A stretch of 64,000 nt of DNA, taken from Nymphaea colorata. Taxonomy: Eukaryota > Streptophyta > Magnoliopsida > Nymphaeales > Nymphaeaceae. The stretch spans positions 18,539,354-18,603,353 of the forward strand of contig NC_045142.1 in NCBI RefSeq assembly GCF_008831285.2, written 5' to 3'. The number at the start of each line of letters is the position of its first letter. The stretch's first letter is position 1. The translations under genes were made by a program, and so were the position numbers. The notes below the pieces were generated by a model. The model was not told the DNA's origin. It saw only the letters and a list, made by a program, of their open reading frames with translations, and did no database searches. Below, piece by piece: positions 45,537-60,324 of this stretch.

Positions 45537-48500
45537 CATAAAGTTTACCTTTTCTCTTCCACCAGAATGACTTGCATGTACATCACCAACCAATGTCAAA
45601 GCCTTGGCAGATTGAGGCATGGCCTTCATTGCCTCCCGAGCAGCATAAAGTGCATCCTTTGTCTTGGAAAGTGTCAAATAAGATTGAACCAACCCTGGAA
45701 AGATTTAGCACCATCTAAGTTTCGAGATAAAGGTAACTACTCTAGCATGACACATCAAAATTTTTACAGGGAGAATGCGGTAAACATGCCTTGATAGGAG
45801 CGAAGATCAGGTCTCAACTCTTGTGCTGCTCTGAAAGCTCCAGCTGCTTCTTCTCGTTTGTTCAATGACAAACATAAATTACCCTAGAATGAATTCATAA
45901 GTTTAGATGTAAGTAAATTCATGTTCAGGTAAGATTCAGACAAAGAAACAAGGCATGCTAGACCTTCATAATGTACCCAGGTACATTTCTGTCATCAATC
46001 CGGAGGCTCTGATTGGAAATGGTAGACATATAAAAACAAATCAGCAACAATATTTAGCAAAAGTCAAACATCTGAGGCAGCAATCTACATTAATGCTAAC
46101 CTTCTCTGCATAAGATAAAGCTCGACCTTTATCATCTTTCCTATCCCATAGCACTGACAAAGTGACGAAGACCTCTGCCCTTGCTGGATCAACATTTAGC
46201 AATTCATGCAACAACCTGTTTAGCTTGGAGTTATCTGATTTTGTCTTTAAAAGCATTGCGTACTCATCCATGTATGTAACAACATATGGATCAACCGCAC
46301 GAGCCTGCACATATCCTTAACATTTAAAACAATTCATATATATCTGCAGAAATGCTAGTAAATGAAGAATGATGGATGACACCTTCTCAAAACCCATTAT
46401 TGCTTCATCACTTCTTCCCATGAGAGCTTCAACCTTCATAGGAAATTGGTATAATGTCAATGACACAATGTGCCAAAAACTATTACAAAGGTGTGAACAA
46501 CAAAGAAGAGAGACATCCTTTTCTATGACGAAACTCATGTGAACAGCAGAAAAACAGCTAGCTAGGAAAGGAAAAAAGGATAACTACCATGATAATAGAC
46601 TGGATACATTTTTAAGTTATGCTCTGAGTGATAATTTTCATGGATCACCGCAGAACATTATAGAACTTTTAGCATGGAATCAATAATGTTATGCAACAAC
46701 ATGGTAGATGAAAACCAGCATGACAAGATCAAGCAACAACACAGGGTAACATTTCCCAAAACATAAAGAGGTGATACTGTAGATAGATAATCCTACAAAT
46801 GCCTGTTGACCAACCTTTGCTATTTCCAGCAAGATGTGTGCATTACAAGGAAAGCGCTGTAACAGATCACAAAAATGTTCCAGACCACCTGTGAAGCCAT
46901 TATTAAAAGGTCATCATACAATTCAGTAAAGATGCCCAACAGCTTTGAACGTCGGAGCAAAGATCTAAACCAAAAGACGTCAAAATAATTAGCACAGCTA
47001 GCATAAGCATGCATACAGGAAAATGTTATTTAAAGTTTGCTTCAGTCTTAGAAGAAATTATCCGATCAGGAAATTAAAGAGACAGGAACAAACTCAACCA
47101 ACACCAGAAATAGACCTGCAGGTGCAATTATACTAAATACTCCAAAGACCACTGAATGTGCAGCAATCCCATCTAACATTACATCAAAAACAATAACTGT
47201 GGTGCTTCGCTTACATGTTTGTCACAAGTTGACCAATCAACTGTGGAACTTAGTATAATAGAACACAATAACTCATGGCAACTACTATTGAGTTACCTAA
47301 TCAATATGTTTGAAATTTTGAATTGCCCACAGGTTGTAATACAAAACGCAACTTTTTAGACTGCTCATTGTACTTTATCTCTTTGAAAAATCACTTTCAA
47401 TGTGGTGCCTTGTACGTCATCTATAGATGAATTCTACTTATCTCAATTAGGTTCCAGCAAGTTATGTTCTTTTATATGGGAATAGTTATTTCAAACATCC
47501 CCTCTCTACTCCACCTCAACCTATTTTAAAATTATGTTCATTATTTAAAAACCTTATGAAACTTCAAATTTCTTTCTCAACAGTAAGATGAGTGTAGAAA
47601 CACACACCAAGATGGAGAGAAAGAGAAGGAACACACAATATACGTGGAAAACCTCAAAGAGAGGTGAAAAACCACGGAGAAGCTCTAACCTAGGTGCACA
47701 ACCGCAACCCTAGGAGAGAGAAAATGTTATTCCACTTAATCAACAATTACACCATAAGTGGGATTAAATAAGAGGGAAAAACGCCTAGGGTACCGAGCCA
47801 CTCTCGGTACCCGTGCCCATGGGACCGGGTCTGGATCCAGACCCGGTTCCCTACACATGATATGTTAACACTCCCCCTCAAGCTTGGCATACATGTCAAA
47901 CATGCCTAGCTTGCTTACATTTTTCTCGAATTGAGATGTACATAAGGCTTTGGTTAGAACATCTGCAATTTGATCTTCAGACTTCATATAAGGTAGGATC
48001 AACTCCTTTGAATCTATGCGTTCCCGTATGAAGTGGCGATCAATCTCCACATGTTTAGTTCTGTCATGCAAAACGGGATTATTCGCAAGATTAATTGCAG
48101 ACTTGTTGTCGCAGTACATCCTCATCTTCTCTTCTGTTTCAACACCAATATCTGCTAGGAGAATCTTTAACCATAACATTTCTGTAACTCCCATAGCCAC
48201 AGCCCTGTATTCAGCCTCAGCACTGGATCTAGAGCAAACTTCCTGCCTCTTACTTCTCCATACAACCAGGTTACCTCCCAGAAAGATGCAGTACCCTGTG
48301 GTAGACCTCCTAGTATCAGTACATCCGGCCCAATCTACGTCAGAGTATCCTTCAATATTAAGTTGGTCTTGCTGAGTATAGAGTAATCCTTTTCCTGGGT
48401 CATTCTTTATGTACCCCAACACTCTTTCTGCACTCTTCTAGTGACAATCAGTAGGAGCATGCATAAACTGACTCAACACATTCACAACATAAGTAATATC

Positions 48501-51500
48501 AGGGCGAGTAAGAATAAGATAGATAAGCTTACCAACCAGCCTCTGATCCGCCCTTTTCCTTCCTCATCTAGGATGTTGCCAGTTTTGATGCTCATCTTTG
48601 TACCAGACTCCATTGGAGTTTGAAAGGGTATGCATCCAAGTTTGCCTGTCTCCTTTAGAAGATCCAGAGTGTATTTCCTTTGGCTCATAACCAGCCCTGT
48701 CTCTGACCGAGCAATCTCTATCCCCAGAAAGTACCTTAGTTTACCCAAATCTTTAAGATCAAATTCAGCAGCTAACCTCTCCTTCATCTTCTTTTTCTCT
48801 TCTTCATCGTCACCTGTGACTATCATATCATCAACATACACAAGAAGAAGACTCACCAGGCCATCTCTCTGCTTAATGAATAGGGTGTGATCACCATTTC
48901 CCTGTTTGTATCCATTTGTCTTCATCACTATCCTCAGTCTTTCAAACCATGCTCTAGGAGACTGCTTTAATCCATACAAGGCTTTCTTAAGATGACAACA
49001 TTTTCCGCTTTGAACATATCCAGGAGGCATACTCATATAGACCTCTTCTTCTAGATTGCCATTCAAGAATGCATTCTTAACATCAAGTTGATCCATGCTC
49101 CACCCCTTTTTCACGGCAAGTGCTAATATGACCCTCACAGTTTTTAGTTTGGCAACAGGGGCAAAGGTTTCAAGATAATCAATACCATATTTCTGGCTGA
49201 ACCCCTTTGCAACAAGCCGAGCCTTATACCTTTCCACAGTACCATCTGATTTGTACTTCACATTGAACACCCACTTTGAACCAACTAAATGAGTCCCTTT
49301 GGGAATATCCACAACTTCCCAAGTGTCATTCTTTGCCAAGGCATTCATCTCCTCTGTCATGGCCTGTAGCCATTTAGGATCCTCTCTAGCATCTTCCACA
49401 CACCTGGGAATAACAGACTTAGACAAGGATGTTATAAAGCATTTGTAATTCTTACTCAATTTCGCATACGAGACAAATCTCTGAATAGGATGAGAAGTGC
49501 AAGACCTGGTGCCCTTGCGCAGGGCTATAGGAAGCTCTTCATTGATTAGACTTGGGTCATCCGGGGAGCTCACAGGATTGGGATTGGTTACATCAACATT
49601 TTCAATCACATCTGTCTTCTTCCTTCTGTACACCTGGCCAAACAAATGATCACGGGCTGTAGGCTGATTATCAACAAGACCCTCGTCCATGTGACGGTCT
49701 CTATCATCTCTGACTGTGTCTGCCACACTGTCACTGGCCTTGTAATCCAAGAAATCCGTAAACTGAATCAACTGATTTGAGGAATACTCTTCACTACTGT
49801 GTCCTAGATACTCCCCCTGAAGAGGATTCACATGAAAGTATGCCTCATGTTCATGGAAGGTGACGTCCCGGGAAACATAGACTTTAGAGGTGGTAGGATC
49901 AACACATTTGTATCCCTTCTGAGTGGAGGAATACCCCAGGAAGACAGCCTTGACAGACCGAGGATCAAGTTTCTTGAGGGTGGGACTATGGTCATGAACA
50001 AAACAGACACACCCGAACACCCGAGGAGTAAGAGGCCAGGGATTCTGAGTAGGCCAAAGCATAGAGTACGGGGAATGGCCCTGCAACACACGGGTAGGCA
50101 TACGGTTGATAAGGTGGGCACTAGTGAGAAGCGCATCACCCCAGTAGCGCTTGGGAACCTGTCGATGGAACAGAAGAGCCCGGGTAACATCAAGCAAATG
50201 GCGATTCTTCCGTTCAGCCACGCCATTTTGGGGAGGTGTGTAACTACATGACGTTTCATGGATAATACCCTTGCTCTTCAAGAAATCATCTAGGGATTGA
50301 GAGACATACTCTCTAGCATTATCGGTGCGAAAAGCTTGGACAGACGTCTGAAACTGAGTCTCAACAAAGGCCACAAAATTTTTGACAATAACGGGAACTT
50401 CACTACGTTCTTTCAACAGATACACGAACGTACAACGGGAGTAATCATCAATAAGGGTCATAAAGTAATGAAAACCACGACAAGTGGGTACTCCCGAAGG
50501 ACCCCACACATCAGAATGAACCAAAGCAAATGGACGAGTGGTTTTATTGAATGAAATAGGGTACGAGGCCCTAACATGTTTAGCCAACTGACACACTTCA
50601 CAGGTGAAGGAGTCCATGGAAACATAATGAAACAAACTAGGAAACAACTTCTTAATCAATGGAAACGAAAGATGACCAAGCCGCTCGTGCCATCGCATAA
50701 TAGTAGATCTGTCTTCCATGCCTGACAACTGTCCACTAGTGGCTGAAATAAGAGCGGACGCAACCTGCACAGGCAGTCTGTAGAGCCCATCAATAGTCGA
50801 ACCAATCCCAATCTTCTGCCCCGTCACCAAGTCTTGTAGAAAACACCGATCAGCAGAAAAGATCAGATTACAGTTGAGCTCTTTAGTAATACTGCTGACA
50901 GATAACAAATTCACAGGAATATTGGGAACATGAAGAGCATTATGAAGACAGTATTTATTTAACAAGGACAAACTCCCTTTTCCAGCCACAGAGATAGAAG
51001 AACCATCAGCCATAGATACACGTTGCTGCCCCGAAGACAATTTGTATTCTTGGAACATCTTAGGGTCCCCTGTCATATGATGCGTAGCACCACCGTCAAC
51101 AATCCAATCACCATGTGAGGAATTACCTTGGTCACTAGTGGCCACGAGAGCTTGGGCTAACTTAGCCCCCTCAGACATGGAAGTATCCTCCTGAGTAGTA
51201 GACAGCCGGCTGATATACGCTTGCAGTTCTTTGATTTGATCGGAGGAAAGCTTAGATTTGGCAACATTTGAAGGACTACTCTGACTAGGCTCAGGCACAG
51301 AAGGACTCCGGCGGCTAGAAGGAGGACGACCCCGGACAAGCCGCCTCTCAGGATGAAGATCCCAACAAAAATCAACAGAATGTCCAGATTTGTTGCAATG
51401 GCTACACCGCCGAACAGGACGCTGTCCAATCCCAGAAGCACGACTAACAAAGGCTGAAGGAGAACTCCCCTGACTGGTGTCAATATGCATCACCTGTCGA

Positions 51501-54500
51501 CGCTGCTCCTCAGATTCCACATGGGCATACACCTCTTCAATTCCGGGGACCTCGTCACAATTGAGAATTTGGCTCCTAATGGATTCAAATTCATCGCGTA
51601 AGCCTCCGAGGAAAAGAAACGTCCGATCCATCCATTCTTTGTCCCAATACAAGGCATGATCAGACCCACAGTGCCAGTCATCATTCACATGGTAGTCAAG
51701 TTCCTCCCACTTAGTCTTTAGGGCTGCAAAGAAAGCGGCTACAAACAAGTCACCCTGTTTAAGAGAGTATATGCTACGTTTGATTTGGTACGTACGCAAT
51801 ACTCTCTTCTTACGGCCATACATCCGTGCAAGCACAGTCCACATGTCGTAGGCAGTCGATTTACGCAAGATCAAAGGCTGAATATCTGCAGAAACAGAAC
51901 TAATAATCCATACTTTAACCTGACTATCTTCCAACGTCCAAGTAGCCCATCGCGGATCGGTTTTTGAAGGTGCAGGTTTCTCCCCAGTAATGTAGGGCAG
52001 GCGACCACGACTGGTTATCCCAATTTCTAGGGCAGCCGACCAAGAGAGATAGTTATCCTTGTTCAACCGGATGGAGGTGACTTGAACAGGCAAGATCTCG
52101 CTCTTGGTATTGCTGCCCGAGTCTAGGGCATCATCGATCTTGAGGGACATCTCCTCGGCCATCACAATCACCAAGGGGAAAGAATACCCAGCACCAGAGA
52201 CGACAAACCAGAAGCAGCGGCCGGCGCTGGACTGCGGCGGTGCGGGAGAGAGCGACGGCAGTGGGCAGCGGTGGCGCGGGACGGCGGCGGTGCTGAAGTG
52301 GGCGACGGTGGCGCTGAAGTGGGCGACAGCGGCGCTGGACAGCGGCAACGCAGCAGAGAACAACCGCGCTGGACAATGGCGGCGTAGCTGGCAGCGCTGG
52401 ACGGTGGCGGCGCAGCTGGCAGCGCTGGACGGCGGCGGCGCAGCAGAGAGCGACGGCGCAGCAGCGGCAGAGAAAAAAAACGGCGGAAACAGCAGCGGCA
52501 AAAAACCCGGCGGAAACACGACTATCACACCAACGATCTCTCACGCGTTGGCTCTGATACCATGTAGAAACACACACCAAGATGGAGAGAAAGAGAAGGA
52601 ACACACAATATACGTGGAAAACCTCAAAGAGAGGTGAAAAACCACGGAGAAGCTCTAACCTAGGTGCACAACCGCAACCCTAGGAGAGAGAAAATGTTAT
52701 TCCACTTAATCAACAATTACACCATAAGTGGGATTAAATAAGAGGGAAAAACGCCTAGGGTACCGAGCCACTCTCGGTACCCGTGCACATGGGATCGGGT
52801 CTGGATCCAGACCCGGTTCCCTACACATGATATGTTAACAATGAGAAAGTCATAGACATTACAACCAGTTCAAAGAGATGGATTATTTTTAAGTATAACC
52901 AACTCAGGTCTGGTTCATCTAGATAACCAAGAGCATGTTGTGGAAGAACTTTGCCACAATCAATGATAATCAGTAACAAATCCTAAACAAGTTTGAATTA
53001 ATTGCCTTGTTTCTGAATTAGCTTTTGCTATGATATGCCACACAAACATGGTTGAATAGAATGATGGATATAAATGTGGCACCCCATTGTCTCACCTTGT
53101 GTGTGCAACAGAAACACACATAAATTTAATGCAATAACAACCTATACTAAAAAAACCGAGGTCATGCATTCTAATTGGATTTCAATAAAAGCTGACAATA
53201 GCAACCGCTAGATACCCAACAACATTAACTATGGTTTTCCATCTTCAACAGAAAAAGATGCTAATAAATTCTGTGCTAAGTCACACGGATACGTGGGTTT
53301 AGCCCACGTATCCGTATCGATACGCTGATACGGGAATTCGGACACGGATACGACATAGATGCGTTTTGGATCGGGTTTGAATCAAACGCGATCTGAACCC
53401 AAAAAAACACCGATTTTAAAACCGATTGAGCTTTTCTCCCTTTAACCCGTCGAGGTCTTCCACTGCCGAAGCGGGAGGTGTTCTCAGATACAGGAAGCGG
53501 GCGGCAAGATTATATCCTATTTTATTGTTTTAGATATTTTTGATACAGGACTAAAGTTGGCCATCTTTCCCTCCCCCTCAATATACAAACTGATATATAT
53601 ACGAAGACATTTTTTTCTGAAAGAAGTTAACGCAATCATCATACAGACAAGATCTACTAAATAAATGAACACATAAACAAAGACAAAAGAGACAAAAGAG
53701 AAAACGAGTCCAGCCTCTTCTTTGTTGGTTCATCGGTTTAAGGCGAGACAAAAGAGAATCGTTGAGATTGTATCAAAATTTTCATTTCTAGGGAAAAAAC
53801 GAGTCCTTAAACCATAAGCTTTGAGCTAACTCACACGGATACGTGTGATAAACAATGTTTTGTTTGTTTTTTTTTAAATTTATAATTTTTTGAGAATATT
53901 ATATTTGCCGTATCCGCGTATCCGAAAATTGTGAAACTTGCCGTATCCGCACCCGTATAGCACCCGCACCTGTGTGACATAGATTCTGTTACATTAAAAC
54001 TACAACTAGCAGCAGTGAAGAAATATTATCCATAAACCTGCATGGCTCTATCTGATTTAGATGGGATAGGACTTGCCAATACAATTGGTGAAAAAAATGG
54101 ATAAATTCAGACAAAATAACAACTCAGATGAAGAAATGCTTTCAAGTTTATTTCCCGATATGTTTGTCAAGATTGATGGTTGACTCAAGCAGACATGGTT
54201 CAACATCAGACTTAGCAACAGTGTTTGAACTATCTGACAACAAAAGAAAAAAAAAAATCAAAACTGACCTTGATACCTAAGGGCAAGTATTTGAAAAGAA
54301 CTATAAACATGTTAAATCCTTATCAACATAACTAAAAGCTAGTAGTTCAACCATACACACTAAAAACTTGCAAGTAACAATCCTGAAAGAATGAAAAATA
54401 TCATGATGAAGTTACCAAGGATACCTTTATAGTCATTTGAGGCAATGCAACATTGGGCCTCTACATAATGCTGCAAAAGGTTTCCAAAATGAAAAGACGA

Positions 54501-57500
54501 TGTTCAAAAAGAATATTTTCATATGAACAAAACAAATACAAAAAAATGCTAATATTCAGCAGCCCAAAAGGACAAGGATGAATTGCATTTCACACATTAT
54601 GAATGATTCATCAATAACTCTCAATAGCGCCATAAAAAATATAAAACTTAAACACCGGCTAAAGAAGTGAAATTAACATGTAAATGAGAAAAAACTTGAT
54701 GGCTCCTTCTCATGACATAAATTCTAGTTGAACCAAGAAAATACTCAAAACGAAGCAATAAGGGCATGCCAAGTTTAGTTGCAGGTTAAGAAACCACATG
54801 CTACTGAAGCCCTATAGATTCGCCAACTTATGTTCCAAAACAAAAGAAAGATGTGAACAGGTTCTGCCAACACACACCTAGGTGGAAATATTCAATCTTG
54901 GGGAACCATCACAAGTATGGCCAGCCTATATTTGAAGAGAATGCCGCATCATCCAGCAGATCATAGAAGAAGGCAACTCAGAGGCTAGAAGGAGGTGACT
55001 CCCGCAGATAGCTGACTCCTTTTCAATAGAAAGGAATAGCCAAGCCCACCCAGCTGGCTGGTGAATCTCGGAGATCTTATTGGCTAGAAAACAGAGACTT
55101 GACTGTTATAATCAAGAGTTCTGATATGGCATTGGTGCTCACAGGAGGTATGCAGAATTACAAGCTACATTTTGTTTGTGTAGCCTCTAACATTTCTGTC
55201 TGTACTTGTTATGTGATATCTATTAATTAAAAGCTTAGGAATCAAAGGCAAGGAAGCATGCCCTAAGACATTTGGAACTTCCCAAGGTTAATCCATGCAT
55301 AATCAAGAGGCAAGCATACAAACACACTCATTTTAGAAGTCTTAAAGTGATGAACGTCTGATTCAACAATTATCCTTCACATGATATTTAATACAACTTT
55401 AAATGGAAGCATAGACCAAAAATCCAAAACCATGTCGACTCACTGAGCATATATATGAGCTCTCCACCAGGAATGTGACCAGAAAATGCATAGCCAGACC
55501 AATTAGAGCATAAATTGAGAGACTATCTATTGTTTTTAAAATGCCAACCACCAGTCGAAAACTAAAACCACATAAGCCACAAAGGCTTCTAAGACACTTG
55601 ACTAGAGTAGCCATCCTCTTTACAACAAATGCACAACTGAAAACAAACAAATACTATATAACATAAACATCAAATACTGATAATCATGAAAAAGAAAAAT
55701 ATAATGTAAACCTCTCTTACAATATATGTACATATGCAGTTCAAGTTATCTTATAACATCCATATAAATGCACACATGGAAGAAGCTAGACAGTCTTACC
55801 CACAACCATCGGCCTGAATCAAAATGGTCAAACGACAGCCTTCCACCTCTATTTGGTGTCTATTGATATCAGAGGAAGATTTAATCAAATGATAAAAAGA
55901 ATTAGCATGTATAATGAATCTTTAAACTCAAACTTTTTATTTAACAAAGAAGAGAATAAGAAATAAAATGACATCCTATCCTCCAATCCACCACATCCCG
56001 GCAAAACTTGAGCAATAGGAGGATGACAAACTGCTTCCTTTTCTTTATTCGGCAGAAAAAAATTGTTCTATCAAATCAAAAGAGGAGGTGTGATAACAAC
56101 TTTTTTGTGACTTGGCAGAAAAAGAAGAGCCCTTATTTATGTCAAATCAAACTGAAGGAGAAGGGACACAACCTTGCAAGTAAACAAGGCAAACCTCAAG
56201 GACAAGCACTGCCGATAAGGGATGGATACAACCAAGCATATTAGGACCTCCTCCCTCTTTGAAATTTGAAGGAAAAGGAGGTAGGAGGCAACACCCATTC
56301 TCTTTTAATTTCGGAAAGATGGACAGAGATGGTGTTAAGTTTCCTGTTATCGACTCTCTCATATCAACTGGAATCAAGAATACTTGTGTAATATGTTCTA
56401 CCTCAATCTCCATCATGCGTTTTCACAAAATTAACAACACTGATTTAATCTCCATGTTTGATATTATTGTTTATTAAATGCTCTATGAACTTATTCTATA
56501 AGGATTTAAAAGTCAATAGCTTGAGCATTTTTGGCTTGTAAAATCCTATTGGAATATGGAGTTCACATTCTTACAATTAGTTCTCTAAAAAAATTACTCA
56601 TGACAGAATATTTAGTTAGAATACATTGCTTGTAGCCTTTTACATATATACATGTATGTGTCTTTATAACACTTAAATGTCTATTGTTTGAAACTTTACC
56701 ATGTTTAACACTGTGTGTGGCTAATTTCAATAATCATGTCATTTTCCATGAAACATAGCTCAGTATAAAAGTAGTGGACTTTTAACTGATAGATGCATTG
56801 AGGAACTAAAATCAAGAATAGTTTCCAGAAATAAGTAGCAAGAAATTCATCTCTGTGAACCATATAGAGAAAAATCATGCCAAGGATTGAAAAAAAAACT
56901 TGCATGAGACAAAAAATTCAAAGTTCATTGATGAGGATATCCAAAATTAACTAGGAGGAAAGCATGAAATTTCTAACAAAAACATGATAAGTACGCTTGA
57001 TGAAGTCATGGACTACTTTCCAACCTGAGGAATTAGTGAAAGAATATCCTTTGCAGAAACACCTAAATCAGCCAACGCTATGATAGCCTCCAAAATATAA
57101 GGGCAATGCCTGCCATAGGCAATATATATTGATCAATGAATGTAAATCCTCTCATTCTAAAAAAATGCAACAGCAAAAAGGACACGGAAAACCCATTTTA
57201 TAAGATTGATAAATTAATTACAAGTTGGTCTAGGACATAGAAAACAATTAAGCATATGTATTGACATGCTAAAAATGCATTACAAGTAGAACTAATCCTT
57301 CCACAAAAGAGTATAAGAGAACATCATCATCTGAACATTTTGCATGCATCCGTAACATAGCCAATATAAAACAACTATCTAGTAGAATTAATACAACAAA
57401 AAAAGAAAAAAAAATAACAAGTTGGTGGAACCAAAAGACTAGAAGATGAGGCGGTCTTGTCGCCACTTACTAGAAGAAAAAAACACACACATGAAGGGAA

Positions 57501-60283
57501 AAGGTGTTGCGCCAATTATCATCTAAAAGGCAAAGAAGCTTAAAAGTTACCATCCTAAAGGAGGATCTTTCAGCTCACAGCAATCAAATTCAGCTCTCCT
57601 TGAAATTCCAGAAATACCCATTCAGAAAACAACCAATTATGTTGTCTCACTTTCCAGACTCTTTCTGGTACTAAAGCATCTAAATTGACCAATTCCTAAC
57701 CGAAATGATTACACCACTCAAAGCTCTGAGGTGATATATGTGTGTATGTATGTATGAATATATATACAGAGAAAGAGTGAGAGTATATACCATAAAAGCT
57801 TAAATTCTTCGGTTTATGGTATCAGATGCTAAACATATACTTGGAAAACATGTCAAGAAACACCATTTTATATTCACCCATCCATCTAAATATGGTTGAC
57901 CTTACAGTATGTTTATTGGGACCGACCATTTACTGGTCAAAAATTACTAGGATACTGCAAAACAATTGATCCAAAAAAAAAAAACTGACCATTTTCCATC
58001 CACCTACCATGCAGAAAATGGCCAAGGTAATACCAGCTATAGGAGCATCACAATCTCAAGTTCTCAATGGCTCGATATAGTGGGGAAAAAACTCTGTTGG
58101 CCATTTTTTCAAACATCCGACAAGAGGAAAATTGCTGGAACTCTGCCATCCATGAATGGCTGCATCATTCAAGCAAATCAGTTACTATCCAGCCAGAAAA
58201 TGTCTATCTGATGGTGGTGACAGTAGTTCCAGCTGACCATAGGACTCAGAGAGAGAGAGGGTACAGTTTCATTCTTGAAAAAGCTGTCCCAATTCATACA
58301 AAATTTATTTTAGAATCTTTTTATTCTCTTTGGTTTTGTATTCAAAACAACAAAAGCTCTTTTTTTCCTTTTTTTTTTTACTTGTGGCTGGGTTTTTATC
58401 TAAAAACCAAATTACAAACTCAGGATTTGTTATCATCAACAGGCCTTCAATGGATTTTAGTTGCATTTTTCCAGTAATATTGCAATATATATTCTGAATA
58501 TCACATTTTGATTTACCTATGAGCAAAGGCACCATAATATGGACACATATGGAAACATATAATATAATAAAAGGAAACAACTTGAACAATCAAATATCAA
58601 TTGAACTAACACCAGATACCACACAAGCCATATATAAACTGAACATACCTCAAACACTCCTTGTATGAAGCAATAGCAGCACGGTTGTGTCTAGTTACCC
58701 GATATAGCTTTCCCATGGTCAAATTCATCCGTAGTGTTCTTGCTTTTGTTGGTATTCCTTCCATCTGTTAAACGAGAAAGTGAAAACATAAATACTTTCC
58801 CCCAAAGCCTAAGAACATCCAGTCACCAGCTAAAACTATAGTTCCTCATGGAGGGAGCCTGGTCATGCCATAGTAGGTGCATTTTTTCTTTATTAGGCCT
58901 TTTATCTACAACAAGTATGTTTCCAAGATTAACATTTATGTCAATCTATGTAGGCATGCCTCCCTAACATTCATGGAACCCATATAAGAAAGCAAAGAAG
59001 TGAGATTCATCTATGTAGGCATGCCTCCCTATATAAATTTCCCTTCACAATTAGCACAGGTTGAGTCAACTGCTTCCAAACAAAATGATCAAAAAAATAT
59101 TGTGTAATACGAATAACACTAATTTAGCCATCCAGCAACATCTGGATGATGGCTGATTTCAATTTTTCATATATATACGTACACACACACAGACATTAGG
59201 GCTTTGGGCACCTGCATTACAATATCTCCAAATATGACATCAATGTCACCCTATGGCATTTCTTGCATCCTAAAAATGAATTTGAGTTCTCCAAACTTAT
59301 AGGATCCACAAAAATGAAAAGGCAATTGTGAAAATCCAATGTGTAGCTTGGATTATAACTTAAAAATCTAAGACCATTTAATAAATGATTTTTCAAACAT
59401 CCAATTTACACATCAGATTCTCATCCCTCTTAGCTTGTAGATTGGGACATTTTGAATTCATCCATACAACTAGATATGCCAACTATAACCTCAAAGAAGC
59501 TACAAAAGCCAGATGACACCCTAGACATCCAACACGAGAGAACATGATTTAAGAATACCACGTATATGCATAAATACACACACATGTACTCTACATGTTC
59601 TACAACAATTAACCTTTGCTTCTTGAAGATTGCACCAAGTGGCATCAAAAACACCTTCTCTGCTATTATCAGTTTATCACATCATACACAAAAGTTTAAA
59701 ATGTCATAACTAAAAAAAAAGATCCCTTTTGGTTTAGTTTCCTTTGAAAAGGTAACCACATGAACAAGCCAACATATTGGAAACAACAGTCTGAAAACAA
59801 AGGACACAAGAGTTAGACACATATCATATACAAAGGGACAGCTGAGCCAATTCACACCTCAGTAAGAGCCGCACGGTTTTCATTCAAACTACAGTGACAA
59901 AGAGCAATCTTGAATTTGATCTGCACAAGAAAGCATAAATATTAGGTCTTCCCACTATGAAAAGAGAAATCACCTTTTGTCCAGTTTGGTGGTAAAATAG
60001 AAAGCCTACCTCATTTTCATTAACTGTTGAAATATTGACAGAGTTTGGAGATGGGGATCGGCTTGCAGATGAGACCATGGTTCTATTGTTTGTCATTACT
60101 TGTTTAGGGTTAGTCTTGCAATGTTGCAAGGCTTGCTTGTATGTATTCTGAAAGCAGGTCCCAAAATCAGAATAACATTCATCAACGATACTGAGGCAAT
60201 AGTGAAACTAGGTCAATGTGCAATAAAGGGTTAATGAGTGAAAGAATAATGGATAAGCATGTTAGGTGCTAACTTCATAAAAA

Positions 60284-60324
<41 letters not shown>

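Larger units (their letters stand above)
47593..52840 (-). mobile_element. Ty1/copia LTR retrotransposon, young but disabled
   Basis: The 5248 bp element is inserted in APC7 intron 9 in the gene's own orientation. LTRs are 47593-47870 and 52563-52840, each 278 bp with TG..CA ends. They differ at two positions ('gtgcccatgggacc' against 'gtgcacatgggatc'), about 0.7%. The target duplication ATGAG is exact (47588-47592 and 52841-52845). The primer-binding site TGGTATCAGAGCC follows the 5' LTR and fits initiator-methionine tRNA. A purine tract (GAGGGGGAG) precedes the 3' LTR. Order Gag-PR-IN-RT-RNaseH places it in copia. Confidence 0.95.

Noticed and set aside
49828..50259. 143- and 139-codon frames on either strand inside the copia element
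   Set aside because: Shadows of the integrase and linker coding sequence in other frames.
52163..52604. Upstream extension of the copia polyprotein and an overlapping 157-codon frame
   Set aside because: The extension is a GC-rich tandem repeat giving Ala/Pro/Ser or Cys/Arg runs; the other frame runs into the LTR and primer-binding site. The ATG at 52162 fits better.
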